From the NCBI RefSeq assembly GCF_013373865.1, contig NC_050474.1, positions 16,739,042-16,803,041 of the forward strand: a DNA stretch of 64,000 nucleotides, given 5' to 3'. Below the pieces are notes generated by a model. The model was given only the letters and a program-made list of their open reading frames with translations, had not been told where the DNA came from and made no database searches. This document shows positions 36,583 through 49,556 of the stretch, piece after piece. Source of the DNA: Monomorium pharaonis. Lineage: Eukaryota; Arthropoda; Insecta; Hymenoptera; Formicidae. The first letter of the stretch is position 1. Each line of letters starts with the position of its first letter. The position numbers were made by a program, and so were the translations under genes.

Positions 36583-36931
36583 ACTCTCGGTTGTCACTTA
36601 TCTCCAGTCGCATCGTTGCCACACTGGGTACAGCATTACTTATATCGATTTTCGAACTATTACTGTTTTAAAACTATCAGAGATGATAATTAAATAAATT
36701 GGGGATTAACTTCAATCCTTTTAGAGTATTGTTTGATTATTACAATGTAAAATTTTAAAAGCTTCATTTAAAAAAAATCTTGAAAATTGTAATTTCCCGA
36801 GAAAATCAGTTTTTATAAAACCATATCTTTTTTAATTATAAATATTTTAAGTTAAAAATTTATATGGTGACTTATTTGACTTCAAAGTTGACGCATGGGT
36901 ACAATGTACCCAGTGTGACAACCGAAGATTA
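36583..36931. mobile_element. MITE with CTCTCGGTTGTCAC ends and TTAA flanks
   Basis: TTAACTCTCGGTTGTCAC at the left and GTGACAACCGAAGATTAA at the right form inverted ends bordered by TTAA, the target used by piggyBac-type elements. GGGTACA words near both ends are also mirrored. Family assignment is inference from the TTAA flanks. Confidence 0.7.
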
Positions 36932-36987
36932 ATTATAAAAAAATACATTTTTTTATTCATCCAACACAGTATTTGCTGCCAGAACCT

Positions 36988-37244
36988 GTGGCCTGTTCTT
37001 TTTCGCTGCACTGCTGCAGTCTGCACTAGTGCAATAAGTTAGAGTGAGAAAAAATATATTTGTCTTATTATGATCTGTTCTTTCTAGCTACACTGTTGCA
37101 TTGGTGCAATAAGTTAGAATGAGAAAAAATATACTTGTCTTGCTTTAACTTATTGCACCGGTGCAACAGTGCAGCTAGAAAGAACAGACCATTACTCTAA
37201 CCTGTTGCACCAGTGCAGCAGTGCAGCGAAAAAGAACAAGTCCC
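36988..37244. mobile_element. Two nested copies of the TGCACTAGTGCAATAAGTTA MITE
   Basis: The outer copy has ends GGCCTGTTCTTTTTCGCTGC and its complement. It is interrupted at about 37072-37191 by a second, complete copy (CTGTTCTTTCTAGCTACACT and its mirror). Both are related to the element at 10850-10962. Confidence 0.85.
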
Positions 37245-37830
37245 TGGATGCTAGAAAGGTCAGAGATTTCAAACAAACTTTGTAATATTTGATCGGTAAA
37301 CTGCTGTCACATATGATAGACATTAACATTCTATACACATTTTATATCAGTGAACTGGCACTACTGGCAACAGAAATGCAGCAGGCCCTGTTGTTTTGCA
37401 ACAGGGTCTGCCCGATTTTTACTGATGTAAAATTTCAACATATTTTACTATATTTTATTTTAGGTAATTTATTTTTTCAATTTAATATATTTAATATATA
37501 TAATTATAATTGTTACATATATTATTCAAAATGCAATATCTACAAAAATGTTATAATTGTTTTTCTAATATATTTGCTTATTTTAGAACTTTTCAGATAT
37601 AATGTATAGCATTGCGAATATTGTAATCTTATTTATTAATAATAAATAAAAATTATAAAAACTTTATAGAACGATTTCTTTCAATTTTAAATTTTATTAT
37701 TTCTGAATCTAACTTTTGTGTGTTCTGTGTGTGTGCGTGTGTGTATGTGTGTGTAATATGTATGTGTACAATACAACGATTATAAAGAAATGAATATGGC
37801 GCTTCACCCCGTCTCCTCTGTGAGCGTCAA

Positions 37831-37925
37831 TGGCTGTGTTTCAAAATTGCTGTTAGTACTGAAAATCTATAGTGTATGAAACGGAAACTATAGATTTTTA
37901 TTCGCTCAACGTAGGCAAACGTAGG
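37831..37925. mobile_element. Small palindromic element 220 bp upstream of DOLK
   Basis: TACTGAAAATCTATAGT faces ACTATAGATTTTTATT around a short loop, with outer ends GCTGTGTTTC and the complement of a CTACGTTTGCC-like end. A better preserved copy lies at 48058-48153, beyond the DOLK stop. Confidence 0.7.
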
Positions 37926-38147
37926 TATAGGTTGCTGAAGAGTGGGGCGAGTGTTGCTAGCCGGCAGCCATTCCCTCCACGTGCAGTCAGCGTGCTGTAA
38001 AAAGATTTCGAAATGGCATCACTGGAAGTTCGAAGTGCATCTGCATAACAGTGTGTAAACATGTGTAAATGAAGTGCGTCGATGGTGGGCGCGGTGTCGT
38101 CTCACGCTGATGCTATGCGAAGTGATCTGCTTTAGCCGGGAAGAAGA

Positions 38148-41100
38148 ATGGAGCTGTTGGTCGCGCAGTACGCTCGGTTCGAGGAAAATATACTACGAAA
38201 TGTCAAACGCAATCACATACAGCACCGGTATGTCATTGACATTACCATTCCTTTCCGAGAGGGAGATCTTAACCTCGTTACGAAGTATTATCGCGTTTGA
38301 TTATTGAAATTACGACGATAGTGTAACGCTTTGGGCAACAATTGCGCTGTACTTTTGTAATTCGATGATGACGGTCGTTAATTATTTTGGAGTAATTATG
38401 GATACAATTGACGATCTGAGGGCGACCTCCCAGATATAATAGTAAAGAAGGTAATTATTCAGTTTAGACCCATCGCCCCAAATATTGATGTAATTATGTT
38501 CATTCAACGCAGTTTTGCTTAAAACGAACGAATCTGGTAAAAAGTAGTGTTGTCTGCCTCGGGAAGCAAGATATTAATCCTTAAAGTTGACGAATATTCC
38601 CTCTAAAAAAAGGTGTGTTACTAAGTGAATTTGTTCGTATCGATGTCTTGAGGCCTCTGGGTCTAAACTGAATAATTATTGTAAAGAAAAATTGCGTAAA
38701 TCTGTGATTGTTTATGACACTGTAAACTTGGTTTATATTTGTCTTTAACGAAAATATCTTTGAAATCACAACAATGTATAAATGTATGGTCAGCAGTTTA
38801 CCAGTATCAAAGTTACCTCGCGTTTCTCTGCAATACAATAGTATTGTATGATTTTATAAATTATTATGTTAACATAATGTTAACAATACAAATTTGGCAA
38901 TGACGAGTTCAAAGTTGCCGATAAATCTTGTTATTCAAAATTATCATATCATAAAGGTACCAATTTGTCAACTTAATTGCTGTAATTCTGATAGCAAGAC
39001 ACATAATATGATTATCACAACTTTCCAGCAACATGTGTAGATTGCTATCTGCACATGTTGCTGGCAAGTTGATGTAATCATAGTTACCATCTGGGTAGAT
39101 ATGATTACATAAATTCTAATGGGGACTATATAAAGTCCGTATAATATAAAACTATTTAATCAAACTTATGTTATTTAATTTTTACTAAAATTTTATAATA
39201 AAGTTCTTCAAAATGTTTTGCGACTATAATTTTGAGGGTAAATTCCAAAAAGTTTACTTTTTAAAAGTAATTTGTTACTATTATTTGTTATTGAAAAAGT
39301 AACCAGTAACTATTAGTTACCAATTCTAAAAAATAACATTATTATTTAAAAAGTAATAATTTGCTACTTTTTCCATTAATTTTTTAATACAAAACAAGAT
39401 CAAATTAAACATCAAATTTACTTTTCTAATATTTTTGTTAAAATATTAATGAAAAAACGTTATATTCTGTAATTTAAATACACAAGTTTATAAAAAAATT
39501 AAAGAGAAAAATTTAAAAATACTTAAAATATAAATTTAAAAAAAGCTTTTTTATTAAAGTATGACGCACACATGGGAAATTGGCTACCCATCGAATTAGC
39601 TAAAAATGCAATATGTTATAGTTGATGGCCTTCTGATCAAAAGTCCCAATGGGTCTGAGACCCAAAAACTAATCGTTATCTAGATAGAGAGTGTCAAAGA
39701 TATATAGAAATTTATATATAGAATTATATTTATATATAAAACATTGCTCCAGAAGTTTTGACTTTTAAATCAAAGATTATTTAAAGTTTGTGTATATGTA
39801 TATGTATATACATATACATATACACAGATGTGTGTATAGGGAGGGGATGTATGTATCATACAGATTATAAACATACAATGTCCTGATTAATGTTTGCTAA
39901 ATTCTTTTTGTTTTAGCTATTTTTTTTTGATAAGTTTTGTACAGAAGTATGGTATGTACTTGAACTGAGCCTATGAAAATTGTATGTAAAAAATTGAAGA
40001 GATATTTTGATAAAGTACAAAATACCTTATGTGATTGCGATATTTCTTTCTGTACAATTAGCTAATGCATTTTTTAACATTTAATTATATAGGTAGACTT
40101 TAAATATTCTCTAGTTTAAAACTTCTGAGCAATGTCTTATATATGACTTTTGATGTTCTCTATCTCGATAACAGTTGGTTTTTGAGTCTTGGGTCATTGG
40201 GACTTTTGATCAGGAGGCCATCAATTACAATATATTACATTTTCAGCCAATTCGATGGGTAGCTAATTTCCCATTATGTATGTGTATAGTTCTTTCATAA
40301 ATACAATGAAATTTATACTTTTTGCATTTTTAATTTTATTAAAAAAATTTAATATGCTATTTAACTAAAAAAATGTCTTTAAAATGTTATGGCAATATGA
40401 TTGGTTTATAATATTCTAAAACTATCTAAGATGATTTCAACCATAACAGACTAAATATCAGCTGGAGTCTGAAGATTAAGCATACACTTCAAAATGTAAA
40501 AAGTAATGGTAAAAGTATAATTGTTAAAATTGTTACTATTACTGAAAAATGTAACTATATTATTGTTATGGTTACTAAAAGAAAAGTAATTGCTATTACT
40601 AAAAAAATGATAACAGCATTATTTTCTAATTCTGGTAAATTTTAAGAATAAATTCTCTTTGTATACTATAAACAGAATTATAAACAACAAAATTTAAATC
40701 TTTCTTTTCATGTATATTAAACAAGAAAAAATTAATAATTCTAATTATGGTAGAACATTTATCCAATAAGTTAATTAGAATGTAGTCTAAGTTATCCTAA
40801 AGGTTAAATTTCTATAAATATGTATTTATTAATTGCAGACCAAACGCAAGCAGTGGATTATGGCTAGGTGTTTTGGTCGGTCTGAGCGCTGTGGTCACGA
40901 TATTGAGAGAACAGAGCAGTTACTCCGAGATATGTCTTCTTATAGGAACCACGGGTTTTGGTCTTGTTCTGTGTTGTGTATGCCTTTACGCTCGACTTTC
41001 AATGAAGCAGATTGTTGTGAAAGACTTTCATGCTGTCTACTTTGTACCTGCGATTATAACATCTGTATTATTTCTACTCGCTGCTAACAAAGGTATATCA

Positions 41101-44100
41101 ATCCGCAAATTATTTCTTTATTGGCTAAAGAAAAAAATGTGTTGATACGAATATAAGTAATGTGTTAATACACAGAATTATATAACAAAATTGGTCAGTA
41201 ACTACACAGAAAAAAACAGTATTATGCGTTATCAAATTAAAATTAATATATTCTATTTATGTCTACATGTATTTCTATAACTGTCATGATTTCATACACA
41301 AGCAATAAATTTATATTCTAATAATAATTTTGTTTACATAGATTTTAATTTTTTAAAAAGAATTTGGTAATTTTAAATTCAGTAAAATATTATATTTTTA
41401 ACAAAATACAAATTATAAAGACCTTATATATTATATAATTATATATGCAAAGCAATAAATAATATGAGAAAACAGGTCAATACATCGAGCCAAGAACAGT
41501 TATCCTAATACATAATAATTTATTGACTAACATAAAAATATAAGTATAAACACAAATAAAAACTAATGTGCTATATAATATTAAACAAACTTTCGAAACG
41601 TTTCGTTTACAAAGTCTTCCTCAGTCGTAATAAAAATAACTGTAAATGTAATTTAAAACCAAGAGTATAATTAAACTAATAATAATTAATAAACATTCGA
41701 TAAAAACTTAAATCATCACATATCGTCGATAAAATTGTATCATACAGATAAAATAGATAGTACAAAAAATTGTATCATACATATAATAGGTGATACAGAT
41801 AAAATAGGTAATACAATATTCGACAAATTGTTATACATATTAAAAAGAAAAAGACGGTATTTTTCTGTTTGTTGCGAAAAAACATAGAGTCAGAACATTA
41901 AAAGTGCATGTATTTCCGGTCAAAATTATTAGTCAAAAAGTCTTATTAAAGAATCTAAAATGGTCAACACGAAAAGGAACTACTTGTAATTTATGGACAC
42001 AATAAACCGGTACATGTATTGTAAAACAACATATAGACTTAACTTATGTTAGTTGGAGATGATATTATACAGAACATAGAGACTAGATTCAGACAAAGCG
42101 TTAAAGCGAGTGCAATGTTCGACAGTCAAAGGCGATGTGAACTGACTTATTGTCTGTTACCTATTTTTAATCCATTATATTTTTAATATTATATTTTTTC
42201 AATATTATAATTGTCATCTAAAGAGTACCTACAATAATTTTAGACTTACAAGGGAACCTCGCAAACCTGAAATTTCTGATTTTAATGAAACTTGGCATAA
42301 ATATAGAAGGGATAAATATATGAATTTAAAGGTAAAGACATTTTTGCCTTTTCTTGATTTATTTCGTAAATTAAACAAAATATAAAAAAAGTTTTATACA
42401 AAAGCTTTTTTATAGCATAAATACTTCTATTTAACTAGGCTATTTATTTTTTGAAAACAAATTTTTCTTGAAATAATTTTTTTTCAAAAAATGAATAGCA
42501 TAGTTAAATAGAGGTTTTTATGCTGCAAAATTTTTGTGTAAAACTTTTAGATATTTTGATATTTTACGAGATATATCGAGAAAAGGTAAAAATATCTCAA
42601 CCTTTGAAGAGTGGTTTCACCTCTTCAAACCGTTTTTGACCCCAAATGAAAAATTTCTAAATTCATGTATTTACTTTCTCTACATTTATGCCAAGTTTTA
42701 TTAAAACTGGAATTTTCGGGTTTGCGAGGTTCCCTTGTCAGTACAAATAATTGTTTTAATAACAACAGTGTTAAACAATTTCATTACAATATTTAACATT
42801 TCGAAATAAAGATATTCTCAAAACAAGAATATTTTTTTCTAAGTAGTTAAAAAATTAAAAGTTATTAAATCAAAAGACTACAATATATCTATAAAAGTTA
42901 ATACTTATATTTTTTACATGTAAACCAAAAATTTATTATTATAAATTTATTATTATTATTTATTGTTATATAAATTATTAATATAAAGTAGACGTTTTAA
43001 TCCATCATTGTGTTTTTTATAATACATAACAAATATAAAAGTCAATTGACGCATTGAACTAGAAGTTAATAATGTAAAATGTCATTACATAAAAAGGATA
43101 TAAAAGTAAATTAAGTATAAAATCAGTTAATATTAGAAGTTCCAAAGAATCATACTTACTAAAAGGATTAAGTGGTCATTTTTGATCGCAAATATTGAAA
43201 TATTTGATATTTTATTAAATTTTAAAACATATTTTATAGAAAATAAAGATTAAGTAAATATTGATGAAGAATATATATTTTATTGCGGAAAAACTCTTTT
43301 GCTTTATTCAGATTAAAATATTCTGATAATTGATTTTACCGCACAGGAGATAAGAAATAGCTTCTCTCTGATATTTCATTTTCTAAATGTCTAGAATTCT
43401 CTAAATTGACTTTGAATCACAGTTTCATCGTCGATTGTTTATAAGCAACGTTATTGCTTGCATAAAAATAAAATGTACCAATTAATACGGAGTTTGATTT
43501 CAATATGATGGCAAAGGGGTAAAATAACCATTTTGACATATTTTATACACTACATATACGAGTAGTTTTTGAAGCAGTATGCTGATGAGACAGTATGGTG
43601 ATCATTGATAACAGGATGAAATGAAGCGGACACTGTGACTATGCGTCATATTCCATGTAAATCTGAAATTTAAGAGTGCCTTATTTTCAGCACCTAATTA
43701 CTTGGACAACAAACAATTCTAACGGGTTGTGAGTTTTATCGAGATGAACAAAATAACACAGTTTGAAGTAATTCTGACGTGGTTGAAAAAATAGCTTTAT
43801 TGACACTACTCTTTTTCTATAAAAATTAATATTTCTTTATTGTTTTATATAAAGTTATATAAATTTTACAAATAGAATGAAATTTTTTATTACGACTTAT
43901 TTGTAATTGTTTTGTCATTTAGAGTAATGTAATTTTTAATAAATTATGACATTCTAATTTAATATATAAATGGTTTTCAAAATTGTTAATGTAATTAAAT
44001 TAAGCTTACATAGCGATGAGTTGCAATGTCAATTTTCATCCAGAACAAGATTAGTATTGTGTATGTTAACGTTTGTTGAAAACCTGCTGGTTCGCAACCG

Positions 44101-47100
44101 GAAGAAAATTGACCCTTTATTTCATTTTATATTTACAATTTAAGCTTGCGTAAGATTCGCTGTTCTTACTACCGCCGTATTGATATGTTATTGTACGCTG
44201 AAGAAGGACAAGTCAGTCCAAAACTGTTACGTTATTCTCAATATTTTTTGAATGTTATAAACTGGGAATAAATACGTCAATTTTTTTATATATTTCAACA
44301 TATTCTTCGCTCGTTTTGACCATTTTATTTTGTATTGCTTTGCATAATACGAGCTTGATTAAATAATATTTAAATAATAATTTTTATAAGTTACTTTAAC
44401 TTAATTTATTTTAATTTACTCAATTTTATTGTATAGTAATATGCAATTTTAGTTCTTATTATGTTTTTATGTTAATTAAACAAGAACAGGATTATTGACG
44501 AGTGTTACGTGGGGTCTAACCGTCGCAAGTTTGGGCACATGGGGCGTTCTACAACTTATGTCAGCTTTTCCATGCTGCTTCACAATGGGAGAAGCAACAG
44601 TGGCTACGCACAGTTTTATCTTGTTTTTGATGTCGGCTGTTACTAATTTACCCTTGCGATATCATTTACCTCCAATTCATGACAATGACATAAGCACAGT
44701 TGTATTGCAGGTAATAAGAAAATACAAAACTCAATTCAAGGAATTTCCTAGAAAAATCAAACAAATCCAAAAAGTAGAATTTTTAATAGAGCATTATTTT
44801 CAAATTGTTTATTCCATAAATACCATTAGTAATTTATAATATTTTAGTAAATTATAAATATAAATAATTTTTATCCACACACACTATTCTACTTATTCTA
44901 GTTATAATTGTTGATTACTGTATCTGGTAATAAGAACAAAGTTTGAGACTTTGAAAATAAGTAGCTAAAAAACCTCTGAATTTGTTTGATTTTTTTTTGA
45001 AAATTTTATATTTATTACCTATTTTTATATTTAGATGTCTCTGTGTGTGTGTTTAAATAAAATTTCTTGGTGTATAATCCAGAAAAAAAAGACTTGTTGG
45101 TTTATATGTGCGTATGCGTGCGCGAGCGTGTGTGTAAAAAACCCTTTAATTATAACGATATTGCTCATCTTTTTCTTAATATGTCATGCATTACAGGTTG
45201 TGATATTGTATACAGTATCGGTATGCTTCCTGTGTGGATATTTTCCTGTTCTCCGCAACACAACATACTTTTATTTAATGATAATCAGCCTTTTGTGTTT
45301 TGTAACTCTTCCGATACTTTACATTATTCTTGATCAAAATCCGTTAACGTGGGTAGTTTTTTTTGCTTTCGGCAATCGTGAAAGGGTAAGTAATGATACA
45401 ACATATTTTTGTTATAATTTACACTTTGAAAATGATAATTATAGCTATAGATAAGACCGATTACAGATATAAGTATTTTTTCGTTATCGCGCGATCTTAT
45501 TTTATTCTTATATGTTACAGATTGCAATATTTATGTACTGGGCAGGATGTTTTCTACTAAGTATTTTTATTTTAATCTATCAGACATCGTCAAAATCCCA
45601 TGCTACAAATTTGGTTAGAAAGAATTTTCATATATTAGCTACATTTGTATATATTCCTGGTATGATATATGATCCTTCACTATTGTATTTTGCCAGCGGC
45701 GTGATGTTTATAATCTTTATTGCTCTTGAGGTACTTAAGTTATTTTTATATATTGTTATAGTTATTATATGTTAATTGTAACTTTTATTTATTTCTTATA
45801 GGGTTATTGTACTAATCAATGAACAAATTTACAATAGAGAAATTAAATTAAGTTAATAAATAAATAAAACTAATAGCTTTAGGAAATTAGAGGCTCAGAT
45901 TATTCGAAAATTGTAAAAAATATTATTTTTATAAAAAATCATTAAAGGTTTTTGAGCAATCTAATAATCCCTTAACTACCAGCGTCAAAGATCTTTGTCT
46001 TTTTAGATATGGCCTAAACTGTCGAAAAATAGAGAATCTTTGACACTGAAGTTCATGATCTGGTAAACCTAGACTGTCCAAAGGAGTAAAAAAAAATTTT
46101 CTAGACCATGAACTTTAATGTGAAAGATTCTCAATTTTTCAGCAGTTTGGGCCATGTCCAAAAAGACAAATTTTTGACGCTGGCAGTTAAGGGGATATTA
46201 AATTAAATTAATTAAATTTGTATGAAAATGAGATAATATTATTTTGCAAATTTCATACAAAGTCTTATTATTTTAATTTTTTTTGAAACAGTCATTTATT
46301 GATGATTTTGTGATTGGTGCAGTGATCCTGATATGTAATAATGGTTTTAAGGTCATTAACCTTTAGAGGATCGGCGTTTTTCCTTTGAAATTTCGAATTT
46401 TGGGGGGGAAAATTTATACATATATATAACTAACATCTTTTACACAATTTCCAAGCTCATATACGAGCCATCCCAGCCCAGAACGGTAGGAAAATTAAAA
46501 AATTTTGAATTTTGGTTCTAGAGGTTTTTGATGTCGCTAATCACGATTTTGAGGACAGATGATCGAAATTTTATATAAAAACGGTATTGCCACCATAAAG
46601 TTAAATAAATAACAGTAGTTACGTTATTATGCAAATAAATAACAGCAACTTTTCTTTTGCATTACTGACATGTAATGCAAAAGAAAGTACTGATGTGGAC
46701 GTAGAAATTTTGTAGCTTTTTGCTTGGTTTTTTACTTTATAAATTTTTTATTATAATTTAGTAACATTTTAAAATATTTTTTTATTTACAGTGTTTATAT
46801 GAGAAAAAAATAAAAGTAAATTTTTTCAAAATTTTGTATAAAATTTCGATAATCTAATCTCTAAATCGTGATCAACATCAAAAACTTTTAGAAATACCGA
46901 AGTTCAAATTTGGAAAATTTTCAAAATCTGTCATACCATACCAGATTGGAGTAATTCATATGAGCCCAGGATAAAAATTACATAGACCATGTAAGTTATA
47001 AATTTTACATGGAAAAAACTTGAAATTTTTATGGAAAAATGCCGGATTTCTAAAATAAAAATATCTAGTTTAGTGGCTTATATCTAGTGGGATATATAGG

Positions 47101-47840
47101 ACATCCTGGCTCTCTAAGGGCCGATTTCACCAACTCCGGTTACCTTAACCGGTCGGTTATTCCATTGGAATTGATCAATCGCATTTGTTAATTTTTCTTA
47201 ACGACAAATACGATTGGCCAATTCCAATAGAATAATCGGCCGGTTAAGGTAACCGGAGTTGGTGAAATCGGTCATAAAAGTTAATGTTTTTTTCAGCTAA
47301 TTAGACTTTTGAAAGTTCCGCCTTTAGGAGAAATGCTACAGCAAGGATTTGTTGCATTTGTCGACGAGAAGGATTATACGCTTTCATTAACAGCTATATA
47401 CTTATTGTGTGGCTTATCGTTACCTCTTTGGATGCCAACTAATAATTTGACGCTAGTGATATTGCTCAGTGGCGTGCTGACGGTAGGGATTGGTGACACC
47501 GCTGCGAGTTTTGTCGGTAACAGATGGGGTGTACACAAGTGGTTCGACACAGAAAAAACAATCGAAGGCACCGTTGCATGCGTATTTTGCCAAGTTTGCG
47601 CAATACTCGTGCTAATGTGTTGTGGTAGATCTCGATTCTTGTATCTTTCTTAACACCTTTTTTAATGAAACCGTTTTGCTTATTTAAATTATTTATGTTT
47701 TGCCAGGTTTTATAGACGATAACTGGTTACTTCTGAGAAGCATCTTAGCAATCGTGTCAATATCATTAATCGAAGCACGTACAAATCAAGTGGATAATTT
47801 GGCTATGCCGTTATTAATGTATGTATGCCTGATGGTATAA
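38148..47840 (+). CDS. Dolk: Dolichol kinase, complete, 7 coding exons
   Basis: Dolichol kinase is an ER membrane enzyme that uses CTP to make dolichyl phosphate, the lipid carrier for N-glycosylation, mannosylation and GPI anchors. Coding exons are 38148-38227, 40839-41092, 44490-44710, 45197-45385, 45521-45730, 47297-47624 and 47707-47840. Introns are GT-AG and phases join, giving 471 residues; the human protein is 538, the difference lying mainly in the N-terminal half. The protein is mostly hydrophobic, with about a dozen membrane segments. Family hallmarks are VRKNFH at about residues 280-285 with the following DPSLL, the CTP-binding GDTAAS at 384-389 and KTIEGT at 405-410. The C-terminus has SLIEARTNQVDNLAMPL, also typical. 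The first ATG after the CpG-containing leader was taken as the start. Introns 1, 2 and 5 carry inverted-repeat elements. Exon 1 is the least certain because it is short and poorly conserved. Confidence 0.93.
39236..40640. mobile_element. Nested inverted-repeat elements filling DOLK intron 1
   Basis: The outer arms are GTAAC-rich (ATTAGTTACCAATTCT near 39318, mirrored by AATTCTGGTAA near 40630). Inside lies a cleaner palindrome at 39573-40274 with ends TGGGAAATTGGCTACCCATC and GATGGGTAGCTAATTTCCCA and an inner ATGGCCTTCTGATCAAAAGT mirrored near 40210. A short ATGTATATACATATACATA simple repeat lies in the loop. Confidence 0.7.
41145..42247. other. AT-rich DOLK intron 2 sequence
   Basis: No coding sequence is seen. 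The minus strand at about 41585-41630 reads CGACTGAGGAAGACTTTGTA then AACGAAACGTTTCG, a hammerhead-like or Penelope-like phrase discussed in the findings. Confidence 0.4.
42248..42739. mobile_element. Palindromic element in DOLK intron 2
   Basis: ACAAGGGAACCTCGCAAACC at the left end is mirrored by GGTTTGCGAGGTTCCCTTGT-type text at the right (one mismatch). Arms of about 230 bp meet near 42490 (TTTAACTAGGCTATT facing AATAGCATAGTTAAA). Confidence 0.85.
42740..44489. other. Remainder of DOLK intron 2, nothing recognised
   Basis: AT-rich sequence with no inverted repeat, gene or RNA that I can support. Confidence 0.45.
45969..46193. mobile_element. MITE in DOLK intron 5, CCCTTAACTACCAGCGTCAA ends
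   Basis: The 225-bp unit has ends CCCTTAACTACCAGCGTCAA and its near complement (TTGACGCTGGCAGTTAAGGG), with mirrored GTCTTTTTAGATATGGCC and AGAGAATCTTTGACACTGAA blocks. Confidence 0.85.
46367..47065. repeat. Older imperfect inverted repeat in DOLK intron 5
   Basis: TTAACCTTTAGAGGATCGGC at the left is loosely mirrored by a right end near GAAAAATGCCGGATTTCTAA. Inner arms (AATCACGATTTTGAGGAC facing CTAAATCGTGAT) also pair with many mismatches. It looks like a decayed element of about 700 bp. Confidence 0.6.
47119..47273. mobile_element. MITE just before DOLK exon 6
   Basis: The 155-bp palindrome has ends GGCCGATTTCACCAACTCCG with the mirrored CGGAGTTGGTGAAATCGG, plus TTCCATTGGAATTGATCAAT and its complement. 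It ends only about 24 bp before exon 6, so it may contain the branch-point region. Confidence 0.9.
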
Positions 47841-48057
47841 GTGTACAGATCGTTCTTTCCAATTCGCGAGAATAGTTCAGTTAAATTAATTTTTACGAAA
47901 ATTTATCAATAGCGAATATAGTGCTGAAAAAAAGTAATTAGTTGAAATAGGAAATAGTAATAGAAATATTTATTTAAAAGATATACCTATAAAAATACTA
48001 TTTGAAATATGTATTGTGTAACTCTTATCCGTTTTTGCGTATTGCATCTGCAAATAT

Positions 48058-48153
48058 AAGCTGTGTTCCAATATAAAAGTATTGAAAATCTATAGTATAC
48101 GTAATAGGAACTATAGATTTTCAGTATGGGCAATGAATTTCGGAACGTAGCTA
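48058..48153. mobile_element. Small palindromic element 220 bp downstream of DOLK
   Basis: AGCTGTGTTCC and its complement GGAACGTAGCT are the ends, with ATTGAAAATCTATAGT and its mirror at the centre. It is homologous to 37831-37925. Confidence 0.75.
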
Positions 48154-48957
48154 CATAAAAAGTGCAATGTCATGTAATCATGTTTAATGGAGATTTATCT
48201 GTGTATCTATAAGTTTTTGTAATAGAATTTCTGTTTCTGTCCGCATTCTGTATGCATTAGATACTGACGGTATCTATTTGGATTGTAGATACCGTATTCC
48301 GAAACACCGATATCCATTTAAATCGGCGTTTCCTAGGTGATATCGGACTTCAAAACAAACTAATAAGAAAGATTTGAACAGTTATGTATAAGAGACATAG
48401 ACGAGATCGGTGTCCGATCATTAGATGTATTTTATCCCGAGGAACATTTTTGTTGAAAACTGATTTAATCATCTTTTATAATAAATAAATATAATAATGA
48501 TAATGATAATAGAATTAATAATAATAATAATAATAATAGAATAAATTTTCATGTATTTTTGTACTAAGAAACGTATGGAATGTGTGTTTGCATTAGCAAT
48601 TAAAATCGAAGAGCCGGTAAATCGTGAACAAATATAGATAAATCTTGTTTGGTTCTGCAATCAGATGTGGATAGATATTTAAGGTAGTTTTATCATCAAA
48701 TAAGAGTTCTAAAAAAATTTTCAATTTTTTACATAACATTGTTCAAATTAGTATTTGTTTTAAAATATGAAAGCCGACTTTCATATTTTGATGTGAAAAA
48801 TCAAGTATAAATTATTGAATATGAGATTCTCGAATTGAAAGAAGTACATATTTCTTTAACTTTTGTACCTGAGATCTTTTATAAAGAATATTTCCAACAT
48901 ATTCTTTAAATAATTTAACATTGTGTTCATGACCAAATTTATCTACGTTCTATAACT
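48154..48957. other. AT-rich DOLK downstream DNA
   Basis: It contains a short hairpin near 48292-48334 (CGAAACACCGATATCC facing GGCGTTTCC), an ATT/TAA simple repeat near 48480-48540, and otherwise nothing I recognise. Confidence 0.45.
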
Positions 48958-49556
48958 GGGGTATATGTGTACTCACTGTCGGAATTTCGTCTTTCGACTA
49001 TGCACAGGATAAAATGGTGTCAGATGATGCCAAGAAAAAACCAGAAACAATTCTTTACTACAATAGATACAAAGCTGGAGTCGACACAATGGATTAGATG
49101 ATTGAAAGATAGACAAGTCAGCAGCGTACTTAGAGGTGGCCTCTCGCTCTTTTTTATAATATCATAGACATTGCAACTCTTGCAGCTTATATTATTTATT
49201 ACGAAAATAATAAAAAAACTAACAAACGCAGAATATTTATGCGATAATTAAGTCACGAACTTTTTCTTCCAATAATTGAGGATTGATTGCAAAATTTACA
49301 ATCAATGAAGTATTATAATGTAAAACTGGCAGTGCAGACTATTTTCGGTAGGCCAACAAATCCTGTTCCTTCTGGATCTAAACAAAGAGGAAATGATAAA
49401 AACAGAAACATATTTACTGGGTCGTGTCATCTATGCTATAAACAAACTATTAAAAGACGCAGAAAAACACGAAAATCTTGTTCAGAATGCCAAAAACCAG
49501 TGTGTGAGCATGCTATTATAAATATTACAAAGTGCTTAGAATGTGATAAATAGATA
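48958..49556 (+). pseudogene. piggyBac-type transposase relic, C-terminal part
   Basis: One continuous frame reads KKPETILYYNRYKAGVDTMD, then RWPLALFYNIIDIATLAAY and a YYNVKLAVQTIFGRP stretch. It ends in a cysteine-rich tail with CHLC, CSEC, CEH and CLEC groups, the C-terminal zinc-binding domain of piggyBac transposases. The frame is not shifted but is interrupted by at least five stops (for example after VDTMD); several look like single C-to-T changes of CAG or CGA codons. The catalytic core upstream is missing. The last 88 codons, covering the cysteine-rich domain, are uninterrupted. Confidence 0.85.

Noticed and set aside
37289..37609. 106-codon open frame upstream of DOLK
   Set aside because: AT-driven composition (phenylalanine, isoleucine, tyrosine, asparagine) with no motif. 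It begins near a MITE and no promoter or splice logic supports it.
45035..45454. 139-codon open frame taken as a single exon
   Set aside because: Only the part from 45197 to 45385 fits dolichol kinase with proper acceptor and donor. The rest is intron read-through.
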